A stretch of 64,000 nt of DNA from Arthrinium phaeospermum (Eukaryota > Ascomycota > Sordariomycetes > Amphisphaeriales > Apiosporaceae), in assembly GCA_006503535.1 (NCBI GenBank), contig QYRS01000005.1, forward strand, positions 124,001 to 188,000, written 5' to 3'. Numbering within the stretch: the first letter of the stretch is position 1; every line of letters starts with the position of its first letter. Both the position numbers and the translations under genes were made by a program. Shown here piece by piece: positions 38,155-49,482 of this stretch. The notes beneath the pieces are model-generated. The model was not told the DNA's origin. It worked only from the letters and a program-made list of their open reading frames with translations, and made no database searches.

Positions 38155-39855
38155 ATGCCGCAGGAAATGAATCAGCAGGGCCTCACACAGACCTTGATTG
38201 ATTCTTTCAGCGCTTTGGCAAATGAAGTCCAGAATCTAACTGACCGTCAGACCATCTTGGAGCACAAGCTCCGCTACGCCCATGAACAGGTAAGAAAACA
38301 AAGACTTCTTTCTTCCTCTCTGTCCCCCCCTCTCCTGTATGATGATACACATTAGCTCTAGATCAAGAGCTGCACAATGCAGCCACGATTGACAACAATT
38401 TACCACTGTCTGACTCGAACATCTCCACTCCCGCATTTTGCCTACAAAATCGTGTCCGGAACCGCTCAGCTAACCTGAACGCAAAACCCACAGTATCAAC
38501 AGCTTGCCGATAGATATGCACCGGCTTCGACAGAGATCTCAGAGACGCTGGTAAAGCTGCAGCTGCCTCCTGAACTGGAAAACTCTTCGCTAGCCAACAC
38601 AAACCCTGTGCCTTTGCCCAAGCGGAAGCCCTCCGACTCCAAGCACCAGATCGCACTGCTCATCCGCGAGGGCAGGCGCGTCGCTTCATCACTCACTGAA
38701 CTGAGCAGGAGCAGTCACTCGAGCCGGGAAGACTCTCTGCCTCCCACTACCATGACGTCCATGTCTACGATTCTGGAACAAGACTTCACCGTCGAGGGCA
38801 AGAAGAAGGGCTCACTGGACTGTCCCTTCTCGAGACCAATCTCGGAAGAGGCTGACGTGCAAGACGCCCATGATGGCAGCCAGCAGCAGGCCAACGTAGA
38901 CTCCACACCGCACCAGTCATCTGATCCTATTTGCGCCGCCATGTATGAGGAGACCGGGTCGCAGCACGCTACCTCGGCCCAGGGCGGTGCATCCAAGTGT
39001 CCCATACGATATATGGATCAACACTCGCCCGAGGAAATTGCTCATTACCTAGAGACGCATAAGCATGAGCTTCCACGTAGTCATGAAGTGTGCGTACGCA
39101 GATATCAAAAGAACGAGGAGCATATCCGAAAGCTGGATGCCAAGTACGGGAGTCTGGTTCATATGGTCGAAGGACTCAGCCGCATCCACCAACCCATGTT
39201 GCCGGAGCAGGACACGAGACCCCAAAGTGATGTTGAGAGAACCTCGGACGACCGAGTTCAGACGTGGGCGGAGACTGTCAGTGCCATTACTGATGACCCT
39301 GACCGTACCGCGTTGGAGGACAACTCGCATGCCGAGGAGGACCGTCAGAGTCACTTTGATCGTCCCCTGAAAGAGGTCCGCGTGGGCGAGTCTCCTAGCC
39401 GCCCTTGGGGGATATCCGTGCCGATATACGACACGCTGTCGCAGCGAGGCGACGGTCCTGAGCGTCCAGAATCGCCGCCACCTGCGCCAGTTCACATGCC
39501 CTCGCCTGTGCACAATCCTGAGACGCCAGGTAAGAAAACCGGTAAATGTCCTTTCGATCATACCAAGATGAAGTTAGATGGCTTGACCCCGCCCATGCCT
39601 ACGCGGGAAGACAGATGCTCAGACAGACTGGACGGTGCTCCAAGCCACCTGCCCTTTAGTCCTACCACCCAAACCCATGCTCCTCCACCGCCCATGACGA
39701 CCCCTGGTCAACCCACGTTCCTAGATGCCAAGCAATTTTCACGCCCTGCACCGGCGAACACACCACAGATGATCTTCACAGGACCAGTCTTTATTGGATA
39801 TCCCATGGAACAGGCTGTACAGTTCATGCAGCAATTCCAGGGGCAACAGCACTAG
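38155..39855 (+). CDS. conserved-looking fungal protein, unknown function
   Basis: Two exons (38155-38289, 38494-39855) giving 498 residues; the intron is 204 bp, long for this window, with a GCTAAC branch site before CACAG. I do not recognise a named domain. Residues 1-75 are helical and coiled-coil-like (heptads such as NEVQNLTDRQTILEHKLRYA). A block near residues 195-260 looks like a conserved module: SKCPIRYMDQHSPEEIAHYL followed by HKHELPRSHEVC. Three Cys-Pro dipeptides in similar contexts (DCPF, KCPI, KCPF) are spread along the protein. The C-terminus is Pro-rich, then ends in a hydrophobic/Gln stretch with GPVFIGYPMEQAVQFMQQF. No signal peptide or membrane span is seen. An alternative splice inside the intron cannot be excluded. 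Confidence 0.78.
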
Positions 39856-40279
39856 CCTACGCGGCGAGGCCCTGGTGACGCCTACCGAACATTGATTCTC
39901 TTGCTTTTCAGCCAGCAACAAGTTGGATTTAGGGTTTCTGATTTGTTGCATGGCGTTACTTGTATTTCTAAGTTTGCACTGGTTGGCGAGACTCAAGATA
40001 CCCCTAAGAATGTTTGATGTTTTGTTTTTGATAGTCTAATTGAACCGCGGCATTGCCACACTGCCTTACTGCTGCAATAGCTATCCTTCCGTGGCCAGTT
40101 GTGGCCTTGTGACTGGTATCATCGATGACATGCAATGCGACACAAGGGTAACTCAAACCAAAACCGTTCCTAGATTGTTGAATCTGCAGTAGTCCTGAAC
40201 GCCTAGCCAGATAAACTCCGCCATCTCGTGGACCTTCCTGCCTGTCTATAAGTGCCATACACCCCACTCGCTGTACAGT
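39856..40279. other. convergent 3' intergenic region
   Basis: 424 bp between the converging stops of the 38155 gene and the TVP38-like gene; 3' UTRs only. No other feature seen. Confidence 0.6.
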
Positions 40280-41524
40280 CTATTTATCGGTATTCCCGTT
40301 GGGGCTGTCATCGTCCCTGTACCCATGCTCCATGGCATCGGTTTCCCACAGAGAGATATCGTCATCATCCATCAGCGCCGCGGCATCTGTCTCACCCCGC
40401 CTCGACGACCTGCCACCACCGCCCAGGTTCGTCGAGAGGACGCCCTGTTCCAAGTCCCCGTCCTCGTCGTCGCCGTATTCGCCCTCGGGGTCGATGATGC
40501 CGCCCGTCTCGGCGGCCTCCTCGAGCGCCAGCTCCTTGGCGCGGGCCATGGTGCGGCGGTAGATGACGAGGCCGATGACGGTGCCCACGACCATGCTGAG
40601 GAGCATGCTCAGGTAGTTGATGGCCTTGTCGCCGGCCGTCATGGCGTCGCCGCCCAGCATGGCGAGGCGACTGCCGATGAAGACGTGGATCAGCAGCTTG
40701 GGCGAGGCGAGGGCCGTGGCCAGCGCGAAGCTGACGGGGCTGATGCTGGGGATGGTGGCGAGGAAGCCGTTGCTCAGGCTGTAGGGCAGGGGGCAGAAGC
40801 GGATGCCGGCGAGGACCCAGAGGCCGTCGTGCCGCAGGACCTGGCTCAGGGCGACGAAGCGCGTGTCGTTGCCGACGAGGCGGTCGACGTAGCTGCTGAA
40901 GACGGTGCGGCTCGTGAAGAAGGCCGTCGTCGACCCGGCCACCGTCGCCGTCGCCACGATGGGCCAGCCGCCCGGGAAGCCGTAGACGAGGCCGGCGATG
41001 GTGATGGTGGTGCTGTAGCCGATCATGGGCGGGAAGGCGCACCCGAACGTCATGAGCCAGATGATGAGCCAGCCGCCGGGGAGGTTCCGCCAGCCCTGCG
41101 CAAAGGGCGTCAGCCAGGCGAAGATGCGGTGCGAGAAGACGAGGAAGACGACGCCCAGCACCAGCACGCCGACGCCTGCGGCCGAGGCCGCCATCTGCTG
41201 CCAGAACGTCAGGCGCGAGTACAGCCGCAGGACCCAGTTCATGGCGTTGGCGCTGGCCCGCAGGATCCGGGCGCCGAGGGGCTGGTGTTCGTCATTGTTG
41301 CCGTTGCCGCGGCGGGCGAACGAGGTGGCACCCGAGAGGCGGGTCGCGCTCGAGTTGGCTCGGTTCGGGCGTACCCAGGGCGGCGGCTGCTGCTGCGGCG
41401 AATGCAGGGAGGGACTCGTCGGGGAAGAGGCGAACTCGGAGCGGCCGGTCTTGGGGGAGGGCGTGCCGATCGGGGAGATGGGCAGCGAGAGCGCTTGCGC
41501 CGTGGATGCGTAGTCGGCTGGCAT
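40280..41524 (-). CDS. TVP38-like Golgi membrane protein (VTT/DedA family)
   Basis: Single exon of 414 residues. The first 90 residues are a Ser/Pro-rich cytosolic tail. From about residue 110 there are several hydrophobic spans (SAAGVGVLVLGVVFLVFS first, then WLIIWLMTFGCAFPPM, and LSMLLSMVVGTVIGLVIY last). Between them lies the VTT/SNARE-associated core: GYSTTITIAGLVYGFPGGWP, then TVAGSTTAFFTSR and RFCPLPYSLSNGFLATIPSI, with the conserved Arg and Pro of the family. The C-terminal 80 residues are acidic. Yeast Tvp38 is a late-Golgi vesicle protein; VTT proteins such as TMEM41B and VMP1 act as lipid scramblases, so a lipid-transport role is plausible but inferred. The opposite strand is open for 434 codons because of GC-rich codon usage; that frame is a shadow. 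Confidence 0.92.
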   Translation of the reverse strand: MPADYASTAQALSLPISPIGTPSPKTGRSEFASSPTSPSLHSPQQQPPPWVRPNRANSSATRLSGATSFARRGNGNNDEHQPLGARILRASANAMNWVLRLYSRLTFWQQMAASAAGVGVLVLGVVFLVFSHRIFAWLTPFAQGWRNLPGGWLIIWLMTFGCAFPPMIGYSTTITIAGLVYGFPGGWPIVATATVAGSTTAFFTSRTVFSSYVDRLVGNDTRFVALSQVLRHDGLWVLAGIRFCPLPYSLSNGFLATIPSISPVSFALATALASPKLLIHVFIGSRLAMLGGDAMTAGDKAINYLSMLLSMVVGTVIGLVIYRRTMARAKELALEEAAETGGIIDPEGEYGDDEDGDLEQGVLSTNLGGGGRSSRRGETDAAALMDDDDISLWETDAMEHGYRDDDSPNGNTDK

Positions 41525-42531
41525 GTTTGGCAGGAGGATGTAGGGACGGGATGTGTTGGCAGGAACTCTGCTCCTTTTCCCAATTCTCTCTCTATCTCTC
41601 TCTCCCCGGCGGGCGGTCTCGAGGAGTAAGGAGGAAAGGGAGCGTGATAATAATAATAGTGGTGCTTTTGTGTGGGCTGCCTAAGAATAACCCAAGGCTT
41701 TCCAGATCAAATGGACCTCCCCCCCAAAAGTAAGTGATACAAGATAAAACTGTCGCCTAAAACCAATCCTCCTCCATGCCAATGGCTTTGTTTGTGTGCT
41801 GCGGCTGCGGCTGCTGCTGCGGCTCCTGCTTGTCAATGCGAGTTGAGTATTGCATGTACGATTTATGTAGGCTTGTACGGAGTATTGCTGTCAATAGTAA
41901 GACGGACGGGCTCAGCCACACAAAGCTGACGGGCGGATGGTGCAAAAGGTTGGATGGAAACAGACCCCAGGGCCCCGACTATTGACAGGAAACAAGGGAG
42001 TACCGCTACTTTTAATGAATGGAAGCTGTCAGATGAAGACGAAAAACAGCCTTTTGCCCAAATTGAACCATTGACTCGTTTCATCTGGTCCAGTCCATGT
42101 CACAGACTCGTAGATTGCCTGATAGGTCTAACACGAGGGCCTAGAAGCCGCCGCGAGTGGATTACATCATGTACATCCTCTGCAGGGGTCCGGTCCTCCC
42201 TCCAAGCCCCCCAAGGCCCCCAAAACGCTCCAAGGAACCCCCGACAGCTCCGGCCCCGATGGCAGCCTAACCCAGGGGGGCTAAAGGAGCTATGGCCTCC
42301 CCCTAGATCCCGGATCGGCCCTCAAAAGGCGTCCATTAGCATTAGGTAAGTCTATGTAGCATTGATAGTCCCGTCGCCTAGCTGATCGTGAACCGACCAT
42401 AAATTATATATTCTGCTCTCTTTTCTCTCTCTTTGTAAGTCGGAAGGAACATCGCGACGGGAGGAGGATCATCCCCAATATAGTATGATATATAGTTATT
42501 GGTTCCTTTCTTTATTTGTCTTCTCTATCTG
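41525..42531. other. intergenic, TVP38 promoter and CCCH-SMR 3' flank
   Basis: About 1 kb. The TVP38-proximal part has a TCTC-rich tract (41583-41605) expected for a promoter or leader. A C-rich, G-poor stretch (42190-42320) has no counterpart elsewhere in the window. No coding sequence is supported. Confidence 0.5.
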
Positions 42532-44840
42532 TCACCTGACTTTATTGCCGCTGCTGGGTCCTTTCGGGGGATCTCTAACTAGAAGCCGGACAGTGCCGTC
42601 GCCAATCTCCTTTCCCTGGCTGAGAATGTCTACCTTCTCCTTCGCATCGTCCTTCTCCTTGCCGCCATCGCTGCTATCTCGAGACAGCGACTTGTCCCAG
42701 CTGCGTGCGTCTATGCCCAGAATACCGCCCATGTTGTTGCGGTCGCCTGGGACGGAGAACTCACGGTAGGCATATCGCCATTCGTTGAGGAAATTGCGAA
42801 TCGCTTTGCCCACCTTGTCCTTGCCATTCTTGCTGTGGTGGCCTGTTCCCGTGATGGCGTAGACGGGGCGGCTTTCCTTGCTGTTGTCCAGGAGTACGCG
42901 CTCCAAATACTCAACCGCCTCTTCAGGATGGAGTCCATGAAGATCCACGTATATTTCATTCCCGCCACTGCCAGCCTTGTTTCGCTCCTCATACAGCTCT
43001 CTGGCGGCATCACGGTGAGCCTTCCTCATAAGGTCGTTTTCACTCTGGCCCCGGAGACTGAGCGCCTTCGCAGCTCGAGCATCATTTCGGTTCCAGGCTT
43101 GAGCAGCACTAGAGGGTCAGGATTAGCAAATGCCGTCCATTCGCGTGTGGTTTCAGAATAACCTACCTCTGTAGAAACTTATTGCGGAGGCCACCGTGTC
43201 TGATGGCCTCCTGGCGAGCCTTGAGATACGCTTTGTTGGCTTTCTCTCCCGTTTCCAACCACGGAATGTGTTTGGGACTAGGAATGGCTTGGGCTGCAGC
43301 GCTGTTCTCACCGCCCCTCATATTAGTAGAGCTTCCGTTGCGTCCAATTTTCTTGGTGTCTGGCTTTCCAAGAGATGGTGTGGGCGACGGTGACATCTTG
43401 ACCACATCAGCCATGGAACTGGGAGTGTAGTTCTCCTTATGGCCGTGACCATGGCCACCCCTCTTCCCGTGGTGCTTCTTGCTTGGCTTGGCGGAAGCTG
43501 ATCCGAGTGAAGGGAACGCGTCATTATCGTCAATAGCAGGCGCAGCCAGGGATTCCCTTGGCTGGTGACGGCTGTTGGGTCGCGATCGCGGACGATCGTT
43601 TGCGTGGAGGTTTTGCGGCCGAAGACCCGGAGGCGGAGTAAGGCCGTTTGTCGAGAAGCTGAAGCTGGGTGCAAACGGGTTGAGCTCGGGCGTGGTTGGT
43701 CGGAGTGCCGGGAAGGAAGTCAAGTCCTGCACCGAGAGGTTCTTCTGGGGTGGGGTGCTGCTTTCATCTACCGAGAGCTTGTTCATGAGGTGTGCCGGAT
43801 CGTGGGAGAATATGCAGGTCGCGCCTGCAAGACAGTTGCCCATGACCCAGTATCTGTTGTAGTTAGCATATGAAGAGGGCTTCGGGAAGATTAGGGTCCC
43901 ACGTACTTGCACAAGTGGTTGCTCAGGTCGTGACTGAATCGGCAGTCGGCGCGTAGACACTGGCCCTGGGACAAATAGAACTTGCAAATGATGCCCGACT
44001 TCTGTTGTCCAGAAGGTGTGACGGGCCTTCCACCATCCGGGTCATGGCCTTGCCAATGAGTATACTCTTGGCCTCCGGGGTGAGGTGCGTGGCATTTGTA
44101 GAGTCGTGTCCTTGGCTGTCCATGATAGCAGCAACAGTAGCACTCAAATCATAGCCGTGGAGAGCGAGCGCCTCCTCAATCTCGTCATCTGTCTTGGACT
44201 GCCCCAGGATGGAGCGTAGCATATCGTAAGGTGTCATATCAGACTGCTGTGCAGACACATACTCGGGCGCGGCTGCGTTTAGGCCGCTCGGAGTGCCTAC
44301 GGAAGAAGAGATACTGAGGGCATCGTCGCTGACAAGCCAGTCGACATTCTCCGACTGGAAGTCACCATAGATCTCCTGCGCGGGGCTGGTATCACTTGCG
44401 AACTCGTACGCGTTGAGATTCGGGCTATGCGGGATCACGGGCGCGGCAAATGCTAGGCGCGGCGACGGTCGGGGAGAGGAGAACGGGGACACCGTCGACG
44501 ACTTTGTTCTACTGAGCGTGCTGGGCACGAAGCCCGGTGGCGCGAGGGGGCTCACGCCCAAACGCGGAGAGCCCGAGACAGGCGTAGCGGACGAGCCCCT
44601 CCAAGATGCGGGAGACGGGCGTCGGAGGATGGTCTGCCTAATGGGCGGGGGTGAGGTGGCCGTGCCGCCGCCCTCGCGGTATCTCCAGAGGACGTCGAGC
44701 ACGGCATTTTCTAGGCTGTTCCCGCTGAGCGAGGTTTCGTTCTTGAGCAGCTCCTCGAGCTTGTCCGTCTTGTCTTCTTCTTCCAGCGAGGGATCCTGCA
44801 AGACCGGCAGGCAGATCTCGTACGTGTCGTCCGAGACCAT
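42532..44840 (-). CDS. CCCH zinc-finger and SMR domain protein (frameshifted)
   Basis: Three exons, read downward: 43907-44840, 43167-43853 and 42532-43108, giving 732 residues if one lost base is allowed. Order: a helical N-terminus, a Ser/Pro linker, a CUE/UBA-like helix set (TPYDMLRSILGQSKTDDEIE), two CCCH fingers (CKFYLSQGQCLRADCRFSH and CKYWVMGNCLAGATCIFSH), a polar linker, then an SMR domain with DLHGLHPEEAVEYL and the TGTGHHSKNGK loop. SMR proteins with CUE modules (yeast Cue2, human N4BP2) cleave mRNA at stalled ribosomes in no-go decay; a similar role is likely here. The frame breaks once near 44041, where ATGACCCGG reads correctly only if one A is added (MNPD), joining both halves of the first exon; exon length then closes in phase. 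Most simply this is a sequence error. Confidence 0.88.
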
Positions 44841-46900
44841 GATGGCGCGAGCTGGGCTCGTTCGGGGCGAGCAAGGGACTGTTGTTGGGTTTGGTCGAGA
44901 AAACGGAAGGAAAGGGGGATTAAGACGAGTGTTGGTCAGGTCGGTTTAAAACGATGGAGATGTATTTCTAGCAGGGTAGCTTCTGGAAGGCGGGTAAGAC
45001 GAATCATAGGGCTGACTTGGCTCGATAACTGGTAAGCAGAAGAATTGATGCGTGATCAAATCTAGTGTATGTTTATGTATATAAGTTGTGAGAGTTGGGT
45101 TTCGGTCGCGAAATGGTCGAGACGGGCTGTATCAAAAGGGATGGCCCCCGAAGAAACGAAACGGCGAAACGGGGGAAGCAGCCGTGGTCAGGGGCGGAAA
45201 ACGAAAGACACAAATGCTAGCTGAAGGCCGGCAACAGGTGCATGATTGGATCCAAGAAGAAGGAAGAAGCAGTTGGGGGGTTTTTGGTGAGGTAAGGTAA
45301 GAGAAAAAGCCAAGTAGCGAGTGCAATCTAGGCCTGGGGATGACTTCTTTTGGCCGTTGTTGCTCAGCTGCGAGCCAGGTTGACGACACACAGTCTCTCT
45401 GTCTCTCGGGCGGGAAGCAGCTAGACTGTTGACTGGTGCTTGCTTGCTGCTGACTGCTTGCTTGCTATCGTCGGTACTGTAGCAGTAGTGGTGGCAGTGG
45501 CAGTGGCAGTAGCACAGTAGTACAAGCAGGGTGCGGTTCGGGGTAGTATGACGGGGCAACCAGGTTGGGAGCTCTGGCAGCCTGGCGGGGTCTTTTTCAC
45601 TACTTTAGGGGGCTTTACGTGGGTCGTCCCCTTTTGGAGTCTGTCTTTTACTGGAGATTGGACTATCGTATGTGTGATTGGGAGTGGAAGGCCAGCAGGA
45701 AACCTTATGATGCACGCTGGAGTGGGGGCCCCCTTCAACCCTTTTTAGCCCTTTAGGTTGGCCGGGACCTGTGCTACTCTCCCTGTCTGCCTGCCTGTCA
45801 GTCCGCCTCTCCGCCCAAGAAGAAGAAGAAGGGGTACCACCCAGGTAAATGGATCGCCAACAACACCTACATATGTAACAAGGAGGATATTGACATTGTG
45901 TTCATCGTAATGATGGACCTAAGGATACCTACTAGTGCTCTTTGCCATTGTCTCTGCATGCTACACGGGTTACACCTGTTCATATTGATTGTCGCGACAT
46001 CGCAAGCACTTGCACCCGATCCCGGCTCAGCTCCGTCGGTCTGTAGGTTTGTAGGTCTGTAGGTACGATGCCATAGTACTTGTTGTAGTACAAGAGTGTG
46101 CCACCAGGGCCGCCCTGTCTCAGCCGTCTCGACTGATTTCGTACATCGACGAGCTTGCAGATAGATGATCAAATACCTGAAGGAGGTCGCATTTCCATTC
46201 CATTCCACTCCCGGCCAGTTCTTGGGGGTGGCTTTGGCGTCCCATTGGCCAACCCAGCCGAGTCGTTCACCGAAAACAACTACTACTACGCGATGACCGA
46301 CATGGCATCAATCGCATGCAGTCCACGATGGGGAGGACTTGGAATCTGGGCCCCCGTCATACGACTTTCCAGTTATACCAATATGCACACATGTACTTCT
46401 CGCAAGCGGTTATGTTAAGTACTTTGCTTTACTCGATACACCCGGTTTGTCAAGGTGCACCAAGTCGCGCGGCGTGAGGCCACTGGACGTACTAATCTAC
46501 CACTATGGCGCTCCCAAGGTTTCGCCTTTTGCGTTTATCGCCGATGAGCAGCCTCGAGCGAATGGGACGCTCGGTATAAACCACCCCCGTGTTGGTGGAT
46601 AATCTGATCAGCAGAGGCATCGCAATGCATTATACACGAGGTTTGATTGGCTCAGCTATCCTCTTGCCTCGCTGGTGTCTTCACTGCATACTTTACGGAC
46701 GTCAGCACCTCTGGTCAGCAGGACAATTGTATGGTGGTGATTCGAGTTCGTGCAAGACATGAACGGGTAGCAATGCCTCTCCTTATGTGGTCTACGCTAT
46801 ATTGCATTACTATATGACATCATACATGTGGCCTGCAGCTCAGTTGGTTAGTCGTTGCATGTAAGCCACCCCTATTATCAACCTTGTCCGATCCTAGCCA
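44841..46900. other. intergenic upstream of CCCH-SMR
   Basis: About 2 kb between the CCCH-SMR start and the GH5 3' end. The first 700 bp carry purine-rich (minus-strand pyrimidine-rich) tracts fitting a promoter or leader, and a GTGGCA-type short repeat (45488-45510). At 46829-46851 there is a tRNA A-box-like string discussed under findings. No gene is supported. Confidence 0.5.
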
Positions 46901-48269
46901 CTAGTTCCCGAAGTATTTTTTGCAGACATCAGCGCCGGCAGAGGTGTCCAATCCTGACGCACTGCTGGGAATGAAGTTGTAGGGCGAGCTGATGGCCAGC
47001 TGGTAGTCCCACCTCGGGTTGCCGAGTTGCGTCCTCCAGGTCCAGAAGATCCAGCCGTTGGTCTTCTCGTAGAGCCGCTGCTGCGCTCCCCACCACTGCC
47101 GGTAAAAGGGATAGTTCTGGCTCTGATGCGGGTTGAACTCGGAGTTATTTTCTATGCTGCCGCTGACCGTGAGGCTGAACTCGCCGACCACCTTGGCGTG
47201 TCGCCGTCCGTCAGGCGGTCGTCGTCCTTGCACGTGTACCACATGTAGTCGGCCTGCTTGGCGTTGTCTTGCTGGGGGATGGCTCCGCCCACATAGTTGT
47301 GGTCGTCGAACATGACGCGGCTGTCGGACGGCAAGTTGGACTTCGGGTTGCCAGCGTCCCACAGGCTATCCATGAACTGGACATGGAGGCGGTCGGCCTG
47401 GTTGATGTTCATCGAGTCCTCGACGGCCCGAACAGCCCGCAACGCCTGCGGGTAGTAGACCTGAGTCAAGGTATCTCTCTCCTGCTGGGACTGGTCGTTG
47501 CCCCTTTCCGGTTCGTTAACCACTTCGATCACGCCGACCGCCTTCTTGTACGATGGCGTGTTGTAGATGCGCTGCGTCATCCATGTCAAGAACCTAGAGG
47601 CTCGGTCGTAGTTGTTCTGGCTGAAGAAACCGGGTAGCCATTGTTTTGTGAGGCACTACCCCCGATACTAGTAAGCATGCAAACTTATATTGCCGCATCA
47701 GAACATCAAGAACTTACTTGGCCCGTGAAGGCATCACCCAGCTTCTGCGCGCCTGGTGCGCCGTGGAGATCGATGATCACGAACATGCCGAGGTCGGCAG
47801 CCTTCTGAACAACGGCATCAAGGTACTTCAGATCGATATTGGGAAAATGCTCGCTGGAGTCCACGATATCCCGGTAGATCCAGTAACCCATGGGGATGCG
47901 GATGGTGTTGAGCCCCACGTCATGGATCTTCTGGACGTCGTCTGTGGTAATCCAGTCCCGGTAGTGTCTGTCGAATGCTGTGTCTGCCTTGGACTGGCCC
48001 AACTTGGACACACAGTCGAACTCAGACTGGCAAGCTCCTGGCTCGGTGCTTGTAACGCAGTCCATGTCATTCCATTCCTGGGACATCATCCAAGGTTCCG
48101 AGACGAGCCAGCCCCCGAGGTTTACACCGCGAATCTTGGATGGGAGATTCACCCGCTTGTCCAGGCTGACGGTGCTCCTGTTGAACGCCTCCAGGTCGCG
48201 TTCCCATGGCAGCCAAGCGCGAACGCTCACCGTGGCGGCCGCCAGGGAGAAGATGGTAGTGGCTCTCAT
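46901..48269 (-). CDS. secreted GH5 exo-beta-1,3-glucanase (frameshifted)
   Basis: Hydrolyses beta-1,3-glucan of the cell wall, releasing glucose. Two exons (47718-48269, 46901-47655) giving 435 residues when one missing base is allowed. The signal peptide MRATTIFSLAAATVSVRA decides the start; an upstream in-frame ATG would spoil it. Family strings: RGVNLGGWLVSEPWM, NTIRIPMGYW, IIDLHGAPGAQ, the acid/base Glu in EVVNEPERG, DDHNYVGG, the nucleophile Glu in VVGEFSLTV, and the C-terminal NGWIFWTWR. The intron is 62 bp, phase 0. At about 47195 the frame breaks: GACACGCCAAGG needs one more base to read DTPKVVGEF. Because both catalytic Glu blocks are intact on either side, a sequence error is the simplest explanation. 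It is in the fungal Exg1-like group by recognition. Confidence 0.9.
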
Positions 48270-49482
48270 TGTCTCGTGACGACGAAGCAGGGGATGAGGA
48301 TTCAATGGAAGATGTGATGCCCTGCCTTGTGTGTTTCTACTGGCATGCTCAAGCCCAAGCCCGGAACGTAGCTATATATACCCGCTTCGGCTCACTTCGT
48401 GATCTTTTTGTTTTTAAATGAGAGGCACGCCGAGCTAGCATGGTGGCACGTCTTCCGGCTGTTGCTTACTACATTGCAGGCAGATCCATGCTTATCACCT
48501 TCCAGATCTGGCCAGCGAACGGTGATAGTATACCACTTGCAGGCGCCTCATGCCCGGTATTTGCTTTTTTTCATACGAGAAATCCTGTGTTGGTGTAGCT
48601 GAAAAAACAAGTGCCTCGGGGATTGGTCAATCCTAGTCAGCGTCACTGCAGAGGATGTTATTATTTAGACTGCGGTCATACCTTTGCATACGACTATATC
48701 CAGATGGGGCATATGCTCGAACGTTAGTCTGAGACTGCTGGCATCAATGATCATGGCATTAGCTAAGCCATTTGTACCTACTTAAATCAATCTTTTTTCA
48801 AGTAGAGACTTGAATAGGAGGTAGCCTGGTCTGCTCCCCATTTATGTTGGCGCCACTTTCGTATAGAGAGGTTAGAATAAACCGGCCAGGTCTGACACGA
48901 TTATACCGTGTAAATAATATCATTCGAATAGTTATACCGGTTAACGAGTCCTACACCAATTCGCTTATTCCGTTGTCGTGATCGGGAGTAAGTGGCATAA
49001 TCGTGGTAAGTGTTGTTCATACCTAGGCAGGTAGGCAACGTACGGTTTATCCCTACGGCAGCTTGCCCCCAGTGTCAGCCAATAAGGCAGCCAGCATCAT
49101 CGATTGAGGAACCACCATCCGCTCGCTGTCGGGCCGCCGTTGTCATCTACTCGCAGTCTTACGATAGACAGGGTCACAATCAATCATGTTGACTGACTGC
49201 TGACATCTTACAGCAGCATTGCTTACAAACATGCAATTATAGTGCTACAACAGTATCAGACGCTTTATATTTGATTGTGGGTTATATGATAACATGGCCT
49301 TGTCAGCGCAGGGGAATGAAGCACATAAGTGGACAATTCGCTTTCAACCAAGGCCTTCCACTGCAGTCGTGAAGTCTCGGCCGCCATAGATAGCTTCACC
49401 CATCCCCGTCAACATTCATTCCCTAGTAGCTGAGTAATCGTGCAATGCAATATTTGCAGGCAACTCATTTTGAGGAAGTCGC
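48270..49482. other. intergenic between GH5 and F-box/JmjC
   Basis: 1.2 kb holding the GH5 promoter and the 3' flank of the F-box/JmjC gene. Locally AT-rich (48650-49000). No coding sequence, RNA gene or repeat is supported. Confidence 0.5.

Noticed and set aside
38290..38493. alternative coding exon inside the 204-bp intron of the 38155 gene
   Set aside because: A stretch starting CTAGATCAAGAG is open, but it does not rejoin the downstream frame; the direct junction gives a smooth coiled coil.
40325..41629. 434-codon plus-strand open frame opposite the TVP38-like gene
   Set aside because: Low-complexity Glu/Asp/Ala/Gly product typical of GC-rich antisense; the minus strand encodes clear membrane spans and the VTT core.
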